A stretch of 64,000 bases of DNA from Papiliotrema nemorosa (Eukaryota > Basidiomycota > Tremellomycetes > Tremellales > Rhynchogastremaceae). The stretch covers positions 806,001-870,000 of the forward strand of contig JASKOT010000002.1 in NCBI GenBank assembly GCA_032158125.1. Reading direction: 5' to 3'. Below, piece after piece: positions 36,872-49,247 of this stretch. Made by a program: the position numbers and the translations under genes. The notes under the pieces were generated by a model that was not told the origin of the DNA, searched no databases, and worked only from the letters and a program-made list of their open reading frames with translations. Position 1 is the first letter of the stretch, and each line of letters begins with the position of its first letter.

Positions 36872-38750
36872 CTAGGCAGTCTGCCCTGCCTGGCCCATCG
36901 AGGCGTAGTAGCTGGATCCGTCAGTTGAATCCAAAGGGGATTGATCAGTAAGCTTACGCAGCGTAGGGGTCAGCACCACCCGCAGGAGCACCGTATGCTG
37001 GTTGACCGTAGCCACCGGCAGCTTGGCCTTGATATCCGCTGTAACCATAACCAGCATCGGGAGCCTGCTGCTGAGGGTAACCGCCAGGACCGCCTTGACC
37101 TGGTGCTTGACCGACCCCTCGGAAGTCTGCAATGTCAGCGCAAATTCAAGGATTGTCGGTTCATAACTTACTGTTTGTGTTCCAGTTCTCGGGAATTCGC
37201 CAAGGAGGGATACTCGCTTGGCCCGATGCCCCGCTACCGGCAATACCGTTTCCGGCTTGACCAGCATGTTCACCCAATTCAGCCATAAGAGCAGAGTATT
37301 CCGAATCGAACGCGGTTTGCTTGTTGGTAGCCAAGTTGGGATCACCTCGACCTCGACAATCTCGCGCCATGTGTCCAGCTGAAAGGTTAGCATGATAGTA
37401 ACGGTGCAACCCGAGCTGCTCACCTCCGCCACACAATCGACAAATAACGTTGGCACTGTACATTCGCTGCTTGGGACATTCCCACTTTCTGTGACCCTTT
37501 TCTCCACAGTTTTGACACAGCTGGTTCTCATCGTCTCGCAGAGTACCGTTGAGCGAGGCCAATTCTCGCAATTGATTTCGCTTGTGATCGTTTTGACCTT
37601 CGGGCGTCGATGCGGCGGTTTCGATGACTCGGTTGATCAGAGCGACACAGGCCTTGACTTTTCGCTCGTCATCCGCCATGATCAAACAATGCAGCTCATC
37701 ATCCTCGTCCGCTGCCCAAGCGTCGGGTCTCTGCTTTCCATCCTTGACACTTCCCTTTCCTCGGATAGAGATCTTGGCACCACTCTCCCGCTCCATGCTC
37801 TTCAAAGAGTTACCACGAGGTCCAACAAGAAGACCAAAGAAGTTGATTTCGGGGAATTCTTTGACGGGAATATAGACCTTGTCTTGGGGTCTACCGAACT
37901 TTCGAGCGCCAAAGATATCGGTAGGAGGTCGGAAGTTGGGATCAGCTTTCATCGCTCGGTCGACCAGCTTCAGTCGCTCTTCCTCCAACTTTTGCCTGTA
38001 TCGAAGTTCACGGGTATTTGTACGTCGACCATAAGCATCGTACACGGGTCGAGGGGAAGGAGATCGCTGTCCATCCGGAGGCACGACATCTCCAGTTCGC
38101 AACTTTTTATTGATCTCCTCAAGACGGACGTGGATGGCATAATTGTCGAGTTGGGCTTGCGAGATGTTACCAGTCACGGCGGTGGGCAGACCAGCAACAT
38201 CGGCTCGTTCAGACGCATCACCCCATCGTGATCTCCTCTTTCGAGGTTGTTCAGCTGTAAAATGAGCTCGTGAAGCATGTAGGTGAGGATGAGACTCACG
38301 ATCGACTGGGGCAACTTCTCGACCTCGTTCAGGAGATCTCGCACGAGGGTCATCCCATCGATTACTCCTCTCTCGTCCGCCGTCTCGTCCGCCGTCCCTT
38401 CCTCCATCTCTATCTCTGTCACCGCCTCGATCATCGCGCCTGGAATAGTCATCCCTGGGTCTGCCATAGTCCTCTCGTCGGTCATCCCTGCGGTCATCAC
38501 GTCGAGGGTAGTCACGTTCTTCCTTGATCCTATCCCTTTCTACTCGACCATTGAAATATTGAATGTCTTCTGCAGGGGGTCGACCGTAGCCGGAAGATGG
38601 AGGAGGCGGCGCAGGAGCCTCCTCAGGCAGCCCAAAACGCCTTTTGTTGCCTAGCGGGACCTGAGTGTAGTCAGTGTCTGGATCTACCTCGTTAAAGGCA
38701 TTACTCACATCATTAGTTCCGGACACTCCTTTTGTCGCTGGTCTCCACAT
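36872..38750 (-). CDS. MSL5: Branch-point-binding protein BBP/SF1
   Basis: Binds the intron branch-point sequence in the commitment complex. Features in order: MWRPATKGVSGTND joined to VPLGNKRRFGLPEEAPA (N-terminal U2AF65-ligand region); an Arg/Asp-rich stretch; PRKRRSRWGD (SPSP-like helix region follows with SQAQLDNYAIHVRLEEINKK); a KH-QUA2 domain (FPEINFFGLLVGPRGNSLKS, MERESGAKISIRGKGSVKDG); two CCHC zinc knuckles (CQNCGEKGHRKWEC, CRLCGGAGHMARDC); and a Gly/Pro/Tyr tail ending YYASMGQAGQTA. Five introns were found. The first three (38,661-38,708, 38,255-38,299 and 37,379-37,423) are 48, 45 and 45 bp, all multiples of three without in-frame stops. They are recognised as introns because their removal restores family sequence, especially the second knuckle. 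Confidence 0.95.
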
Positions 38751-39048
38751 CTCTAGATTTTCTCAACTTTTGTACTGATACTAGCGCGGTCGAGCTACTC
38801 TCGGATCTTTTCCTCCTCTGATGGACCGATTTAGTGGCTAGGTGAGGAAGAAGAGGAGGAGAATAGAGAGGTGGCAATGAACAGCGGGGGGATGCACCAC
38901 GGAAATATATACGGTTGGTCAGCATGTGGCACTCGTCCCAGGAACGCCCCCATTTGCCACCGAGTGGCAAAAAAGCAACTCGAACTTCGACGCGGTCGGA
39001 TGAGATTCAGACCCATAGAGCGTCTTCCACACCCATATCACGAGCATA
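38751..39048. promoter_or_regulatory. MSL5 / SLU7 bidirectional promoter
   Basis: 298 bp separates the start codons of two splicing factors. A TATA-like AATATATACGG lies near 38,903. The compact spacing suggests shared control. No other gene fits here. Confidence 0.45.
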
Positions 39049-40935
39049 ATGAGCAACGCAGTCTGTGAGTATCCAAGCTTCAGCGGCCAGATTCTGTAGC
39101 TGACCGACAGCCCTGCCATCTCGAAACTCGCGGGAAGAGTTCCGAAAAGAAAAGGAGCAAGAAGCATTACGGCGAGCTGGTGAAGCCGTTCCTCTGAAGG
39201 ATGATCAAGGAAACGAAATCAATCCGCATATCCCGTCTTTCATCACCAAAGCCCCATGGTATGCGGATACTGGGGCACCTTCGCTCGCCCATCAGCGTCT
39301 ACAAGAGGATAGCGCACCTCATCTCAAGCTGAACGAGTGGTACGACCGAGGTGCGAAAGCTGGACCTGCTGTCAAAAAGTATCGAAAGGGCGCATGTGAG
39401 AATTGCGGAGCCATGACACATAAGAGGATAGATTGTGTGGAGAGACCACGAAAGAGGGGAGCAAAGTTCACGAATAAGGATATCATGGCGGACGAGGTGG
39501 TGCAGACGATCAACGGGGATTACGATGCCAAACGAGATCGATGGAACGGATACGACCCGGCGAGCTATAAGAGTGTAGTCGAGGAGTACGAGGCGATAGA
39601 GGCTGCTCGACTGAAAGCCAAGGAGGAGCAGATTGATGCACAGACGAGTACGGATATGGCGACGGTGAAAAAGGTCGCAAAGAAGGACAAGGGAGCGGGT
39701 GATGACGAGGACTTCGGCTCGAGTGATGAGGATGATGTGGACGAGGACAAGTACGCAGATGCGGCGGATCAGGTTGGACAGAAACTGGACACCAAGACGA
39801 GGATAACAGTCCGAAACTTGCGTATTCGGGAGGACACTGCAAAATATCTGATCAACCTGGATCCGGAATCGGCACATTACGACCCAAAGACGCGATCTAT
39901 GAGAGACGCACCGGAAGTTGGTGTCAAGCCAGAAGACGTGCGCTCACATCTGTATAATCTCTTTGCTGAGCTGACCATACAGATGCGATTTGCTGGAGAC
40001 AACTTTACACGGTTCTCGGGAGACGCAAGCAATATGCAGAGATTACAAGCCTTTGCATGGCAATCAGCTCAACGTGGAAGTGCCGTCAACCCCACGTCGA
40101 ATCCTACTGCCGGAGAACTGCTGCATCGAGAGTTTCAGCAAAAGAAAGAGATTATCAAAGATACCACGAGGTCTTCCATTTTGGAGAAATACGGAGGAGC
40201 GGAACATCTCGAGAGGTTACCCAAAGAGCTGCTGCTGGGTCAGACGGACAATTGTGGGTGTTACTTTTCGTTTGATAGTGATCGAGCTGACGAGTAGACG
40301 TCGAGTACTCCAGGACGGGAAATATTATAAAGGGAAGAGAAAAGGCCAAGGCGAGATCAAAATACGACGAAGATGTCCTGCTCAACAATCACACGGCCAT
40401 ATGGGGATCCTTCTATGACCGAGAGTCTGGCCGATGGGGTTTCGCATGTTGTCACTCTCTCAGTAAGTCATCGAATCTGGTTGAAGTTTCCATGCCATAC
40501 TGATGCCTAGTCTCCGCCTCGTACTGTACCGGAGAAGCAGGAAAAGCCGCCGCGATCTCGTCTACGGCCAATGCGCTGCTCGAATCTTCGCGCAAGTCTC
40601 CCGACGCCGAAGAAGCCGAGTCATCGCGCAAGTCATTGGCAGATCAACACCTCGAAGACATGGCCAAAGGCAAGACTGCCAAGGGCAAAGAGAGGGAGCC
40701 GGCCAACCTCGCCAAGAGGGCAGACGCCAATGAAGCTGTTGATCTCGACAAGGAACGTCTGCGACGCGCTTTGGCAGAAGAGAGGAAGAGGAAACAGATG
40801 AACGAAGACGAGGCTTGGCAATCTACCAAAAAGTCCAAGGCGGATGTCACGCAAGAAGAGCTCGAAGCGTACAGGCTGTCAAGGTCGACGTACGAGGATC
40901 CCATGGCGAATTACAAGGACCCCGAGGAAGATTAG
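39049..40935 (+). CDS. SLU7: Pre-mRNA splicing factor Slu7
   Basis: Second-step splicing factor that helps choose the 3' splice site. The first exon is 16 bases (MSNAV plus one base). After an intron the protein reads [58 protein letters not shown], the CCHC knuckle [14 protein letters not shown], and [20 protein letters not shown]. These are all strongly conserved in Slu7. The later part has [54 protein letters not shown] and [21 protein letters not shown] charged Lys/Glu tail ends [14 protein letters not shown] at 40,935. Introns near 39,065, 39,940, 40,255 and 40,465 restore frame. Confidence 0.96.
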
Positions 40936-41523
40936 CGAGCACAGATCGATCGATCTTGTCATCGCAGTGTATACAGTAGTACATCACAGCACCGTGGCCG
41001 CATGTTGTATAAGTTGCATCCGATGCAGACGCATCATAGCGAAACCACTGAAGTCACGCCAGGCGGACAGCACGGAGTAGCGGTCCCTTTGTTCTCTAAC
41101 GCTTGTTCGTGTCATTTGCTCAAATATTGATCATTTGACTCTCATTGCCTTTCTTGACTTTTCTTCGGCGATACCATGCTACAATGGAGAGATCACCCTC
41201 CATCCATTGTAAATGACGTTTCTCATGCTACGCCTCGTTACGATCGACGCATTCCCCACACTCCCTTGTGATGCTGACACTGTTGATTTCACCCGTCTGC
41301 AGAGGATCGGCGCCGTGTAGGACTAAACACACGAGCCCACTCGAGAAGAATTTCCTTGCAGGAATGGGTCACTGAAGTGAAGTAGTGACGCATCAGGAAA
41401 GACATCCATCCATAGTACGTATGCGCAGAGCTTCAGGTAAGGCCGTAAGGAATCCATTCAATTTCGGCAGGGCGTTGGTAAAGCAGAACCTCATCGCTGC
41501 GACATGCATCATTCCGTTACCCA
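40936..41523. other. Convergent 3' region (SLU7 / UTP21)
   Basis: 588 bp between two genes facing each other. No ORF with similarity, tRNA or repeat was recognised; both 3' UTRs are expected here. Confidence 0.4.
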
Positions 41524-44500
41524 TCACCCGGAGCTACGTAAGAAGCCCAAAGTTCCCATCGCATACCCTACCAGCTCCCTCAGCCTCGCCGTTTCCCTCT
41601 TCTGCTCCTCTTGCAAGTTTTTCAAACCGTTCTTCAGCTCTTCATTGACTATCAGGACATCGGCATGAACAGTCAAGAAAACGCTCATGAGCGCTTGAAC
41701 GGCTTCGAAATCTTTATGCGAGGCCAGTCGACTCGAAAGAGCGTGAATGAAGAGCGAGAGGTGATCGAGCGATACCAGCGATCGAATCTCGAGATCAAGA
41801 GCAGCAGGTGAGAGAGCCTTTGCGTATTCGAAAAATGCGTTGTCTATCATCAGCGTTGAGACTAAGATGGGATGATGGCTATTTACAATCACTATCACCC
41901 GTTTCGGCGGCGAGACGACGGGTAAAATCACTTTCCAGCATTTGAAGCGGTGCAAGGCGTTTAGTCGAGTCGTCTTCTTGCGCTTGAACACTGGAGAGGT
42001 CAAAGCGAGTCTCGAGACCGCTGATGGTAGGCAAGAAGAAGGGAGCCTTCTCTGGTGCCTTTGGCGCTTCGTTCGGCTTGTTGCGAAGCTGCGAGTCAGT
42101 ATGTGCTCCGGTGCTGGACCATTGAATTCACCTTGATAGTCTCGAGATTCAGAAGTGTCTGCCATCGGGATCGAGGCAGCAAGGATAGAGTCATCAGGCC
42201 ATCTGATAATTGCTCTGGTGTAGTGTAGATGTCCTTGTATTGTGGCGCACCCACGTCCTCGAAAGCTTCCAATTCTGCGATCAGCACACGAGCGAGACTA
42301 GAAAGCAAAGAGCTCACCTTGATCATCTGCCACACCCTGCACAGAAGGCATACCGACCTCGACAATCTCCTCGTTCTCGTTGATATGCCTCAGCGGGACA
42401 TCGGTGAACTGCGCCCGATTGGCCCACAAGTGTACACCTAGACTGTCGACATGCGCAGTGGCAAGGAAGTCACCAGTAGGAGAGAGTGTGAGGGATGTAG
42501 CAATGCTGCTAGTCCTGAACGCGTCGACCAGTCGGCCTGTCGGTATATCATACGTTCGGATGACTGAATCAAGGGCGGTCGCTATGAGCCAGCGAGAATC
42601 AGGCGAGAAGGCCTACCCAGTCAGAACAAAGTAGCTGTTCGAAGTCACGACCTACGGTGTCGAGGACCCGTCCCTTGAAACCTCTTAATTCACGCACCAC
42701 CCTCCTCGTCTCAATATCTACCAATCGAACCGTGAGATCATCGCAGATCGCGGCGAGCAACCCGTTGTCCCTCTGCAGATCCAGTTTTGTGATCGACGAC
42801 GACAACTGCATCTCGTGCAACAGCTTTGTAGTGTGAAAGTCGAAGATCTGAGATGAGTATACACCTAACGCGAATTGGCTCGACTCACATAGATCTTGCC
42901 CTCAAGAGTACTAGCGATGACTGTCGTGTTCAGTGCATCGACTACCAGACCCGTGATTGCCTGTGTGGATCGCACGTTGGCCTTTGCCTTTTCCTTTGCC
43001 TTGCCAGTCTTGGCCCGTTGGATAATGTCGGGTTTCGAATCTCCCATCGTAGCTCCTGCGACAGAGAATGATCTCCTCTCTTTTCCAGACTGCATGTTCC
43101 ACATCTTGATCTCTCCAGCTGACGATCCAGCCAGACCAAAGTTACCACAAGACGTGACGCAGACGGCCTGCTCGTGAGCAGACATCCAAGTAGTTTGGCT
43201 TTGTACACACTTGTACCGCGCCTTGATCCATATCCAGGACCCAAGCACCTATCCTACCATCCAGTACTCGCCATGTTCTAGCACCCCGCTCCTCCGCATG
43301 CGCAGTCAAGACATCCTCCCAATCTTTCGCCCGCATGGAAGAGCTCGAGATAGCGGTGATCGGTGCCAACTTGAGCTCATCCGGCGACATGCCCATTCCC
43401 AGTGCCTTTTTAACTATAGCCTGACCCTGTGAAAGCTCGTGACTCCGAGAATCCCTGACGACACTGGTGTACCGCAAAGACCTATCCTTTCCAGCAGTAA
43501 GAATCTGCTTGCCATCTTCGCCGTAATACCGGATATGTTGAGGCGGGGCATGGTGACCGCCTCGGAACTTGAGCAGCCGAGGTACAGCAGTCGCAGAGTC
43601 AAAGAGCCATTGCTGGTCGTAAGATGCGAAAGCAGGGATCAATAGGCTGGCTCACTTTGACATTGTTGTCGCCGCTGGAACTGATCAAGAGGGGCTGCCC
43701 TGAGACCCACTCCAGTCCCGTCACGGATTGCTGATGCGCTCCTCTTTGCACGTGTATCAATCGTCCTCCTTTACTTAGGTCCCAAAGAGCGATAGATCCC
43801 GCTGACGATGAGGTAGCTAGAATGGGGGGTCCATCTGGGACGATCAGCTGCAGCGTTGACGATCTAGAATTTCAACTTGCCCATCCGGAATGCGACGTTG
43901 GTGACTTGTCCATCGTCCATTTTCACTTGCATGACCAGATCTCCGTGGCGTATGTCAAAGATTCGGACTGCTCCATCGAGATAGCCGACACCGATGACAT
44001 CGATTGCAGGGGATTGTACAACAGCAGTGATTGCTGAAGCGGTGGCAGGGGAGGGATGCGGAAAGGTGTGGATAAGTGTGCTATCGGTCAGCATCAGATA
44101 AAAAGGGCTGTGCAGTAAACCTCACCAAGTCTTAATGTTCCACAACTGCAGTTCGCCTTGTCGACTGCCGACAATAACCTTGTTCAGGTAAGTGGCCGGG
44201 TGGAGAACCGTAGTTGCGGTGAACCCGGAATGAAACTGGATCTCGTTCTGCAATTCTGACAGTCAGTTCCGTCAGACCATCTGGTTTTCAAGTGCGCACC
44301 TCTAGTGTTCTTGTCGAAAATGATCAATCCGGTGCCATCTTCTTTCAAGGCTATCAAGTGGTCTCCAAACAGCAGAATTTTGCCCAACGAGGCAGCTCCT
44401 GGAGCCTCAAACACAGCAACCTTAGATCAGCATCATGCTATGTGATCGAGATACTCGTACACTCACCTCTTTGCCTCTCTCATAGCACCTTATCCTGCTT

Positions 44501-44829
44501 CCCATCGAAGCGTAAACCTCTGTTCCAGTCATGGCCAAACTCTTGATCTCCTCCTCAGCTTCTTTCCCCACAAAGACAAGCGTCATCCTCGCTGCGTCCC
44601 ACATCATCCAGCTCCTCCCTACACTGGTGACGATGTTGATGGTCGGTTTTGCCAGAGCTCCCTTGGGCGTATGCACGAACATTGAAAAGGGGACATGGTT
44701 GGTCACGTATCCCAATGCTCGAAACGGTGCGAACAGTCGTCCAGCCGCTGGCTTTGGCTGCGATGGACCAGCTGTGATTTCGTGAGACGAGTCATCTTTC
44801 CTTCTCCGCTTTGCTGACGGATCGACCAT
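41524..44829 (-). CDS. UTP21: U3 snoRNP / SSU processome WD-repeat protein Utp21 (WDR36)
   Basis: Part of the UTP-B module that binds U3 snoRNA and the 5' ETS in 18S rRNA maturation. The start MVDPSAKRRRKDD is followed by two WD propellers over many exons: LFAPFRALGYVTNHVPFSMF, VTSVGRSWMMWDAARMTLVF, GVGYLDGAVRIFDIRHGDLV, NFGLAGSSAGEIKMWNMQSG, KERRSFSVAG and GRVLD/AFSPDSRWL/DSVIRTYDIPTGRLVDAF. The C-terminal Utp21 domain reads LMTLSLLPRSRWQTLLNLE, IKQRNKPNEAPKAPEKAPFF, LPTISGLETRFDL and then an α-helical end (AALDLEIRSLVSLDHLSLFI). About eleven short introns. It diverges from BUD27 with about 160-210 bp between start codons. Confidence 0.94.
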
Positions 44830-45039
44830 GTTGTCGCCTGTGATGTAGGCTCGAGGAGAATGGTGACAATGCGTTTGGTGAAGGAGCGTTTCCAAAATCT
44901 CTGATTTCCTCAGAAAAGTTTATCCGAGGACAAGTATTGGTATTTATCCGAAGACGCATCTCCATCCTAGAAATATGATCGGAGGCCAGGCATGCCATCG
45001 CTTTCAGTTCGACATAGAGGGCATCTGAGAGCAAGCAGA

Positions 45040-47359
45040 ATGGCGCCGGACGTCCCCTTGATGGCGATCAGACCCGCCGACAAGTCCCTGGCCTCCCACT
45101 TGCAGGCTTTGGACGCTTTGTCGTATCGATTAGAAGCTCTAAACTCTCGTACCAGATGGCCTGCGAGAATACCTCTGAACGGCAAGGCGAGCGTCAAGGG
45201 AAGCATTGTTCACACAAACGAGCTAAAGGTGGATGTAGGAGGCGGATACTGGGTCGAGATGACTGCGAAAGAGGCTCAAGAATACGTGCAAAGGCGGAAA
45301 ACTGGTAAGTCTACCGGGCCTGATCGAGCGAAGCTCACCATAAGCCCTTCTTCTACAACACGCTGGGTTGAGACAGAACTCGTTCAAGGCGGTCTCTGAC
45401 ACCTTACCACACAATGTACCCGGAGAAACGATTACTGTCTCCTTCAATCCTCTGTTTGCCCATCCTGCAGCGGCTGGACCTTCGAGATCACCGGCTGCTC
45501 ATACCACCGTTAAGTCTCAATCAGCAGATCCCCCCCGGACTCCGGTAATCCTCCCGGCGAGGGCATCTGCTGTCAACTCCCAATCTCCGGTGCCAACATC
45601 ACACTCCTCTACGCAATCTGTGAAACCGCTAAAGGGGTCTGCATCCACTGCGGAATCAAGTTCCGCTCCTACATCTCTGGAAGATGTCGTTGATCGGTTC
45701 CTGGCGTCCCAAGGAATGGCGGACATCAAGAATCAACAACAAAGAGACGGGAACGACGCTTCCAATGATGCTGTGCGTATGCAGTGCTTGATATTCTCCC
45801 CCGTAACTGATCAATTATAGATGATCAACGAAGAGGGGCTGCCTATCCGAGAAATACGTGAAGACCTGAACGGCTTATTGATCGGGGATGCGCCGGAGCC
45901 TACTACGGACGGCACATATGTCAGCGAAGAGAGGGAGGACGATTACTGGTCGGAAGACGCGAAAGCTCGCCGGGCGGCTTTGCGTGATCGCTTATTCGGA
46001 AATGGCGATAGCGATTCTGATTTCTCGGACGAGGAGGACGAGATTCCACCTTCCAAGCAGAGTGCAGCAGAAGAGAACGCCGATGAGGCACCGTCCACGA
46101 CTACTACATCGCCAACGATCCCCTCTCGCTCAGGATCTTCCAGCAGCTCGAATCCCCCCCGCTCCATCCTGAAAGGTCCGCCGGCTCGCAAGAAGTCTGT
46201 CACTTTCGACGAATCGGTACCTCTTCCTCCTGATTCGCCCCCAGCAGCAGGCTCAGCTAAGATGGGCTTTCAGCTCCCTACTGAGGATTTCAACCCCCGA
46301 CCCGTCCCAGTGATCGCTGCTCCAAAGCCAAGTATAAAGCAATCCACGGGCGGATTCGGCGGCTTCAAGAGAGGTTTCCTCAACCCGCATCCTGATACAC
46401 CCCCGGTCACCGCTTCTCCCGATCCGCTCGCGAGTACCGCAAAGCGCCCGAGTTTGTTTGCTCAGCGGATGGCAGCTCAGGAGCATCCCAGAATCGAGGA
46501 GGCAACAATCGAGGAGGTGGAGGATGTCAGTCAGCTACCTGTCAAGGGGAGTATTGTGGAACGTCCGACGGCGGCACCAGGACTACCGAGAATGTCAGAG
46601 ACAAAGCCAATGACCTCGATGAAGAACGCTGTGGTAGAGCGCGAGCCTGTATCTGGGCCAGGCGTTCGATGTTCACTCATGCCTGCTTGGGCGAATGGGA
46701 TGAAAAAGGGCAGTGATGACGAAGACGGCGATTTTGATGACGAAGATGACGATTGTCACGAGTACGACGAGGAGGAAGACGAAGACGAATATGATCTGGA
46801 TGAAGCGCTGCTGGCGAGAGAGATAGCTTTGGATTATCATCGAAAGCAGGGTTACCTGTCGAAAGCCTCTAGAGGGGCCGACTCAGATGAAGAGCAGATT
46901 GCAGAGGACGTGGAGGGGATGGGCGAAGAGATGACTCTGGAAGATGATGGTCAAGGTGGAGTCATGATGGCCTTACCTCAAATCAGCTCAGGAGGGCAAA
47001 TCATCAATCCAACACCGGATGATCTGCGCAAGTTTGTGCGAGTTGGCAGGTTGGAGAATGGAAATTTGGTCTTGGCACCTGGAGAAGAAGGATGGAGTGA
47101 CGACGAAGATGAGACGAAGAGGGCTCGTAGGGAAGCTGCGAAACAGCAATTGCTCGGATCAAGTTCGTCCATCGGTGATCGAGCAGAGCCAGTGGAGCCG
47201 AAGAAAGAACAGCCTCGTCGCGCGCAAGTACTTCCACCAACTGTTGCTACAGACCCGGTGGGCGAGGTGACGCAGCAAAAGGAGGAGAAAAAGGCAGAAG
47301 CACCGGTAGATCCGCCAAAGAAGGTATCAAGATTCAAGGCCGCACGCATGGGTATGTAG
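45040..47359 (+). CDS. BUD27: Unconventional prefoldin RPB5 interactor (URI/Bud27)
   Basis: URI is a prefoldin-like scaffold that helps assemble RNA polymerases by binding Rpb5. The N-terminal prefoldin segment reads LQALDALSYRLEALNSRTRW, PARIPLNGKASVKGSIVHT, NELKVDVGGGYWVEMTAKEA and QEYVQRR, as in URI. A long disordered, Ser/Pro-rich and acidic region follows, with EEREDDYWSEDAKARRAALR, ARKKSVTFDESVPLPP, FGGFKRGFLNPHP and acidic blocks at 46,700-46,800. The conserved C-terminal end is KKVSRFKAARMGM. Two introns (after YVQRRKT and after DASNDA). Either ATG 45,040 or an in-frame ATG at 44,992 could start it; 45,040 is preferred because the upstream 16 residues look unconserved. Confidence 0.88.
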
Positions 47360-47472
47360 TGTTGTATATTGAGGTCAGACATATACATCGTGGGCGGAAT
47401 ATGTATCAGCATGCTAGAAGCCAGAATAAGCAAAGAAACGTCGTTAAATTCCCCCATCATCGCGGGCTCCCC

Positions 47473-48847
47473 CTACATTCTATCCACATTGATCAAAGAC
47501 AGCGTCCATTCCGAGTCTACTGCGCCGCTCCAGTGTCAGTCTCGAACAGCGCATCTAGGCTTTTCTCGATAGTAGCGACCTTCTCCAGCAGGATCCTAAT
47601 AGCCTCTGGCACCAGGTCTTCTGGGTCATATTGTCCTGCCGATTCGACCGAGTCTGCGTGTGAGCAAGGTTGCTATTGGATTGAATTTCGCTTACACATG
47701 AAATGATCTCGTATCCTGGTCAGCTGAACGAGGTCCTGGAACTCGGGGTGTCGAAGTACTTCTCGGGATACGGTGTCTTTTCGGGGGTTCTTGACCACAC
47801 ATTGCGGCTCTCCGTTCGAATCCTCCTCAATCTCGATGACGCCCGGCGCGAAGCATTCTTTGAATTTCTGTTGGTGTTCTCGTGGGATGGGTCCTCGCAG
47901 TATGATATGTGGCAGCAACCTATACGATGCCGTTGCTGTGATGTCAGCCATGCTTTATTTCCGCGATAACCCGACGCACCAACTGGAGACCATTTTGCGT
48001 GGTCCGCCCCCGTTCCCTTCTTTGCGAAACAGTTCATATCCACCATCTTCCGTCAGCTCGAAGCAATGGACCTTTCAACTCACCTGTCCAGGTCTAAGCT
48101 TGACCAGCAAGACATCCGGGTTGACCGGTGCGGGTCGTTTCGAGGCAAACTTCCTCTCTTGATCTCCTTGAGGCTGCCACTCCAACATCCCAGAATACAC
48201 ATTCGAGTCGTAATACTTTTTCCTGGGGTCTGTTTCTCCCGGCGCAGCTTCTGAATTCCTGTCGCATTTCACTCGAAGGTCGAAAATCATGGTATCGCTC
48301 TCATGAGGTTTCTTGGGATCTCGCATGGGCTTCATTTTTCGCGGGTCGATATTGAGGGGTAAAAGACCTATTCGGTGGCACAAGACTTCGTCTTGCATAA
48401 TAGAGGTGTTGTTCCAAACGTAGATCTGTTCTATGGCCATAGTCGGGACCTGAAATATCAGCCTTGATGACGGGACAAGGCGTCTCTGACTTACCTCGGC
48501 TATCATCACTCGTCGAAGGGCATTCGCTATGGATGCGTCAACACCGACCAGATCAAACTCGATGACCGTAGGCGTGAGACGTTGGACAGCGACAACCAGA
48601 TCCTATATCATTCAGCTCCAGCTCCACTGTTTATTAGAAGATTGAACTGACCTTCTCAAACGCTTTCAGATTCCAAGAGTGATCCTCGCCCGGGTAGTGC
48701 CCTGGAAACTCTGACCCAGCGACCTGGTCGTATCAGCCTTGACTCTCGTCTATATGCATGGCCATCTCAATTCTCATTACTTACCGCTCCGACTGATTCT
48801 GGGTTGACGTGGACATGCCGCCTGGGGTCGTCATTGCTTCGAACCAT
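47473..48847 (-). CDS. RPC40: RNA polymerase I/III shared subunit AC40
   Basis: Alpha-like subunit of Pol I and Pol III that pairs with AC19. [20 protein letters not shown] is followed by [45 protein letters not shown] and [20 protein letters not shown]. The last three are the alpha-motif typical of Rpb3/AC40. Then come [70 protein letters not shown] and [20 protein letters not shown]. It ends SLINVDRM with stop at 47,473-47,475. Six or so introns. It is tail-to-tail with BUD27 and diverges from RAD54. Confidence 0.95.
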
Positions 48848-49247
48848 GCTGAAGAGGAGGTGCGGATTGTAGTCGATACCGTTCAAAGTTGCTTAGATTT
48901 GCAGGGAATGATGGAGCAAAAGGGGTAGAGAGAGATCACTCTTTCCTATATTTCGAAGAGGACGGGGCTCGATGAGCTGATCAAGGTGTATGTATGGAGT
49001 GTCCACGGTCAATGGGTACCACCATCTTGAAATTCAGCTTCGCCAGGCAAAAGATACAAAATATGATTACGTAATTTTTGTTTCTCACGTGACATGACCG
49101 AGGATCACCGATTTTTTGCCACCCGTTGGTTGACGCGACTGTTGTGTTTTTGCCGCCCAACATCAGGAAAATCACCTCCCCCTCTCGATCGTGTCCCCCT
49201 ATCTTGACTTGTGCTCTGCATTCGACTTTTGTATCCTTCCTAGCACC
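48848..49247. promoter_or_regulatory. RPC40 / RAD54 divergent promoter with TCACGTGA
   Basis: This 400 bp region holds a perfect 8 bp palindrome TCACGTGA at 49,085-49,092, a binding site of the Cbf1-type bHLH class in fungi. It lies 238 bp before the RPC40 start and 156 bp before the RAD54 start. No coding region was recognised. Confidence 0.4.

Noticed and set aside
37392..38231. 279-residue plus-strand ORF antisense to MSL5
   Set aside because: The minus strand encodes a clear KH/zinc-knuckle protein in this stretch; the antisense frame shows no family features.
42096..44785. Several plus-strand ORFs of 60-90 residues across UTP21
   Set aside because: They overlap well-supported WD-repeat exons on the minus strand.
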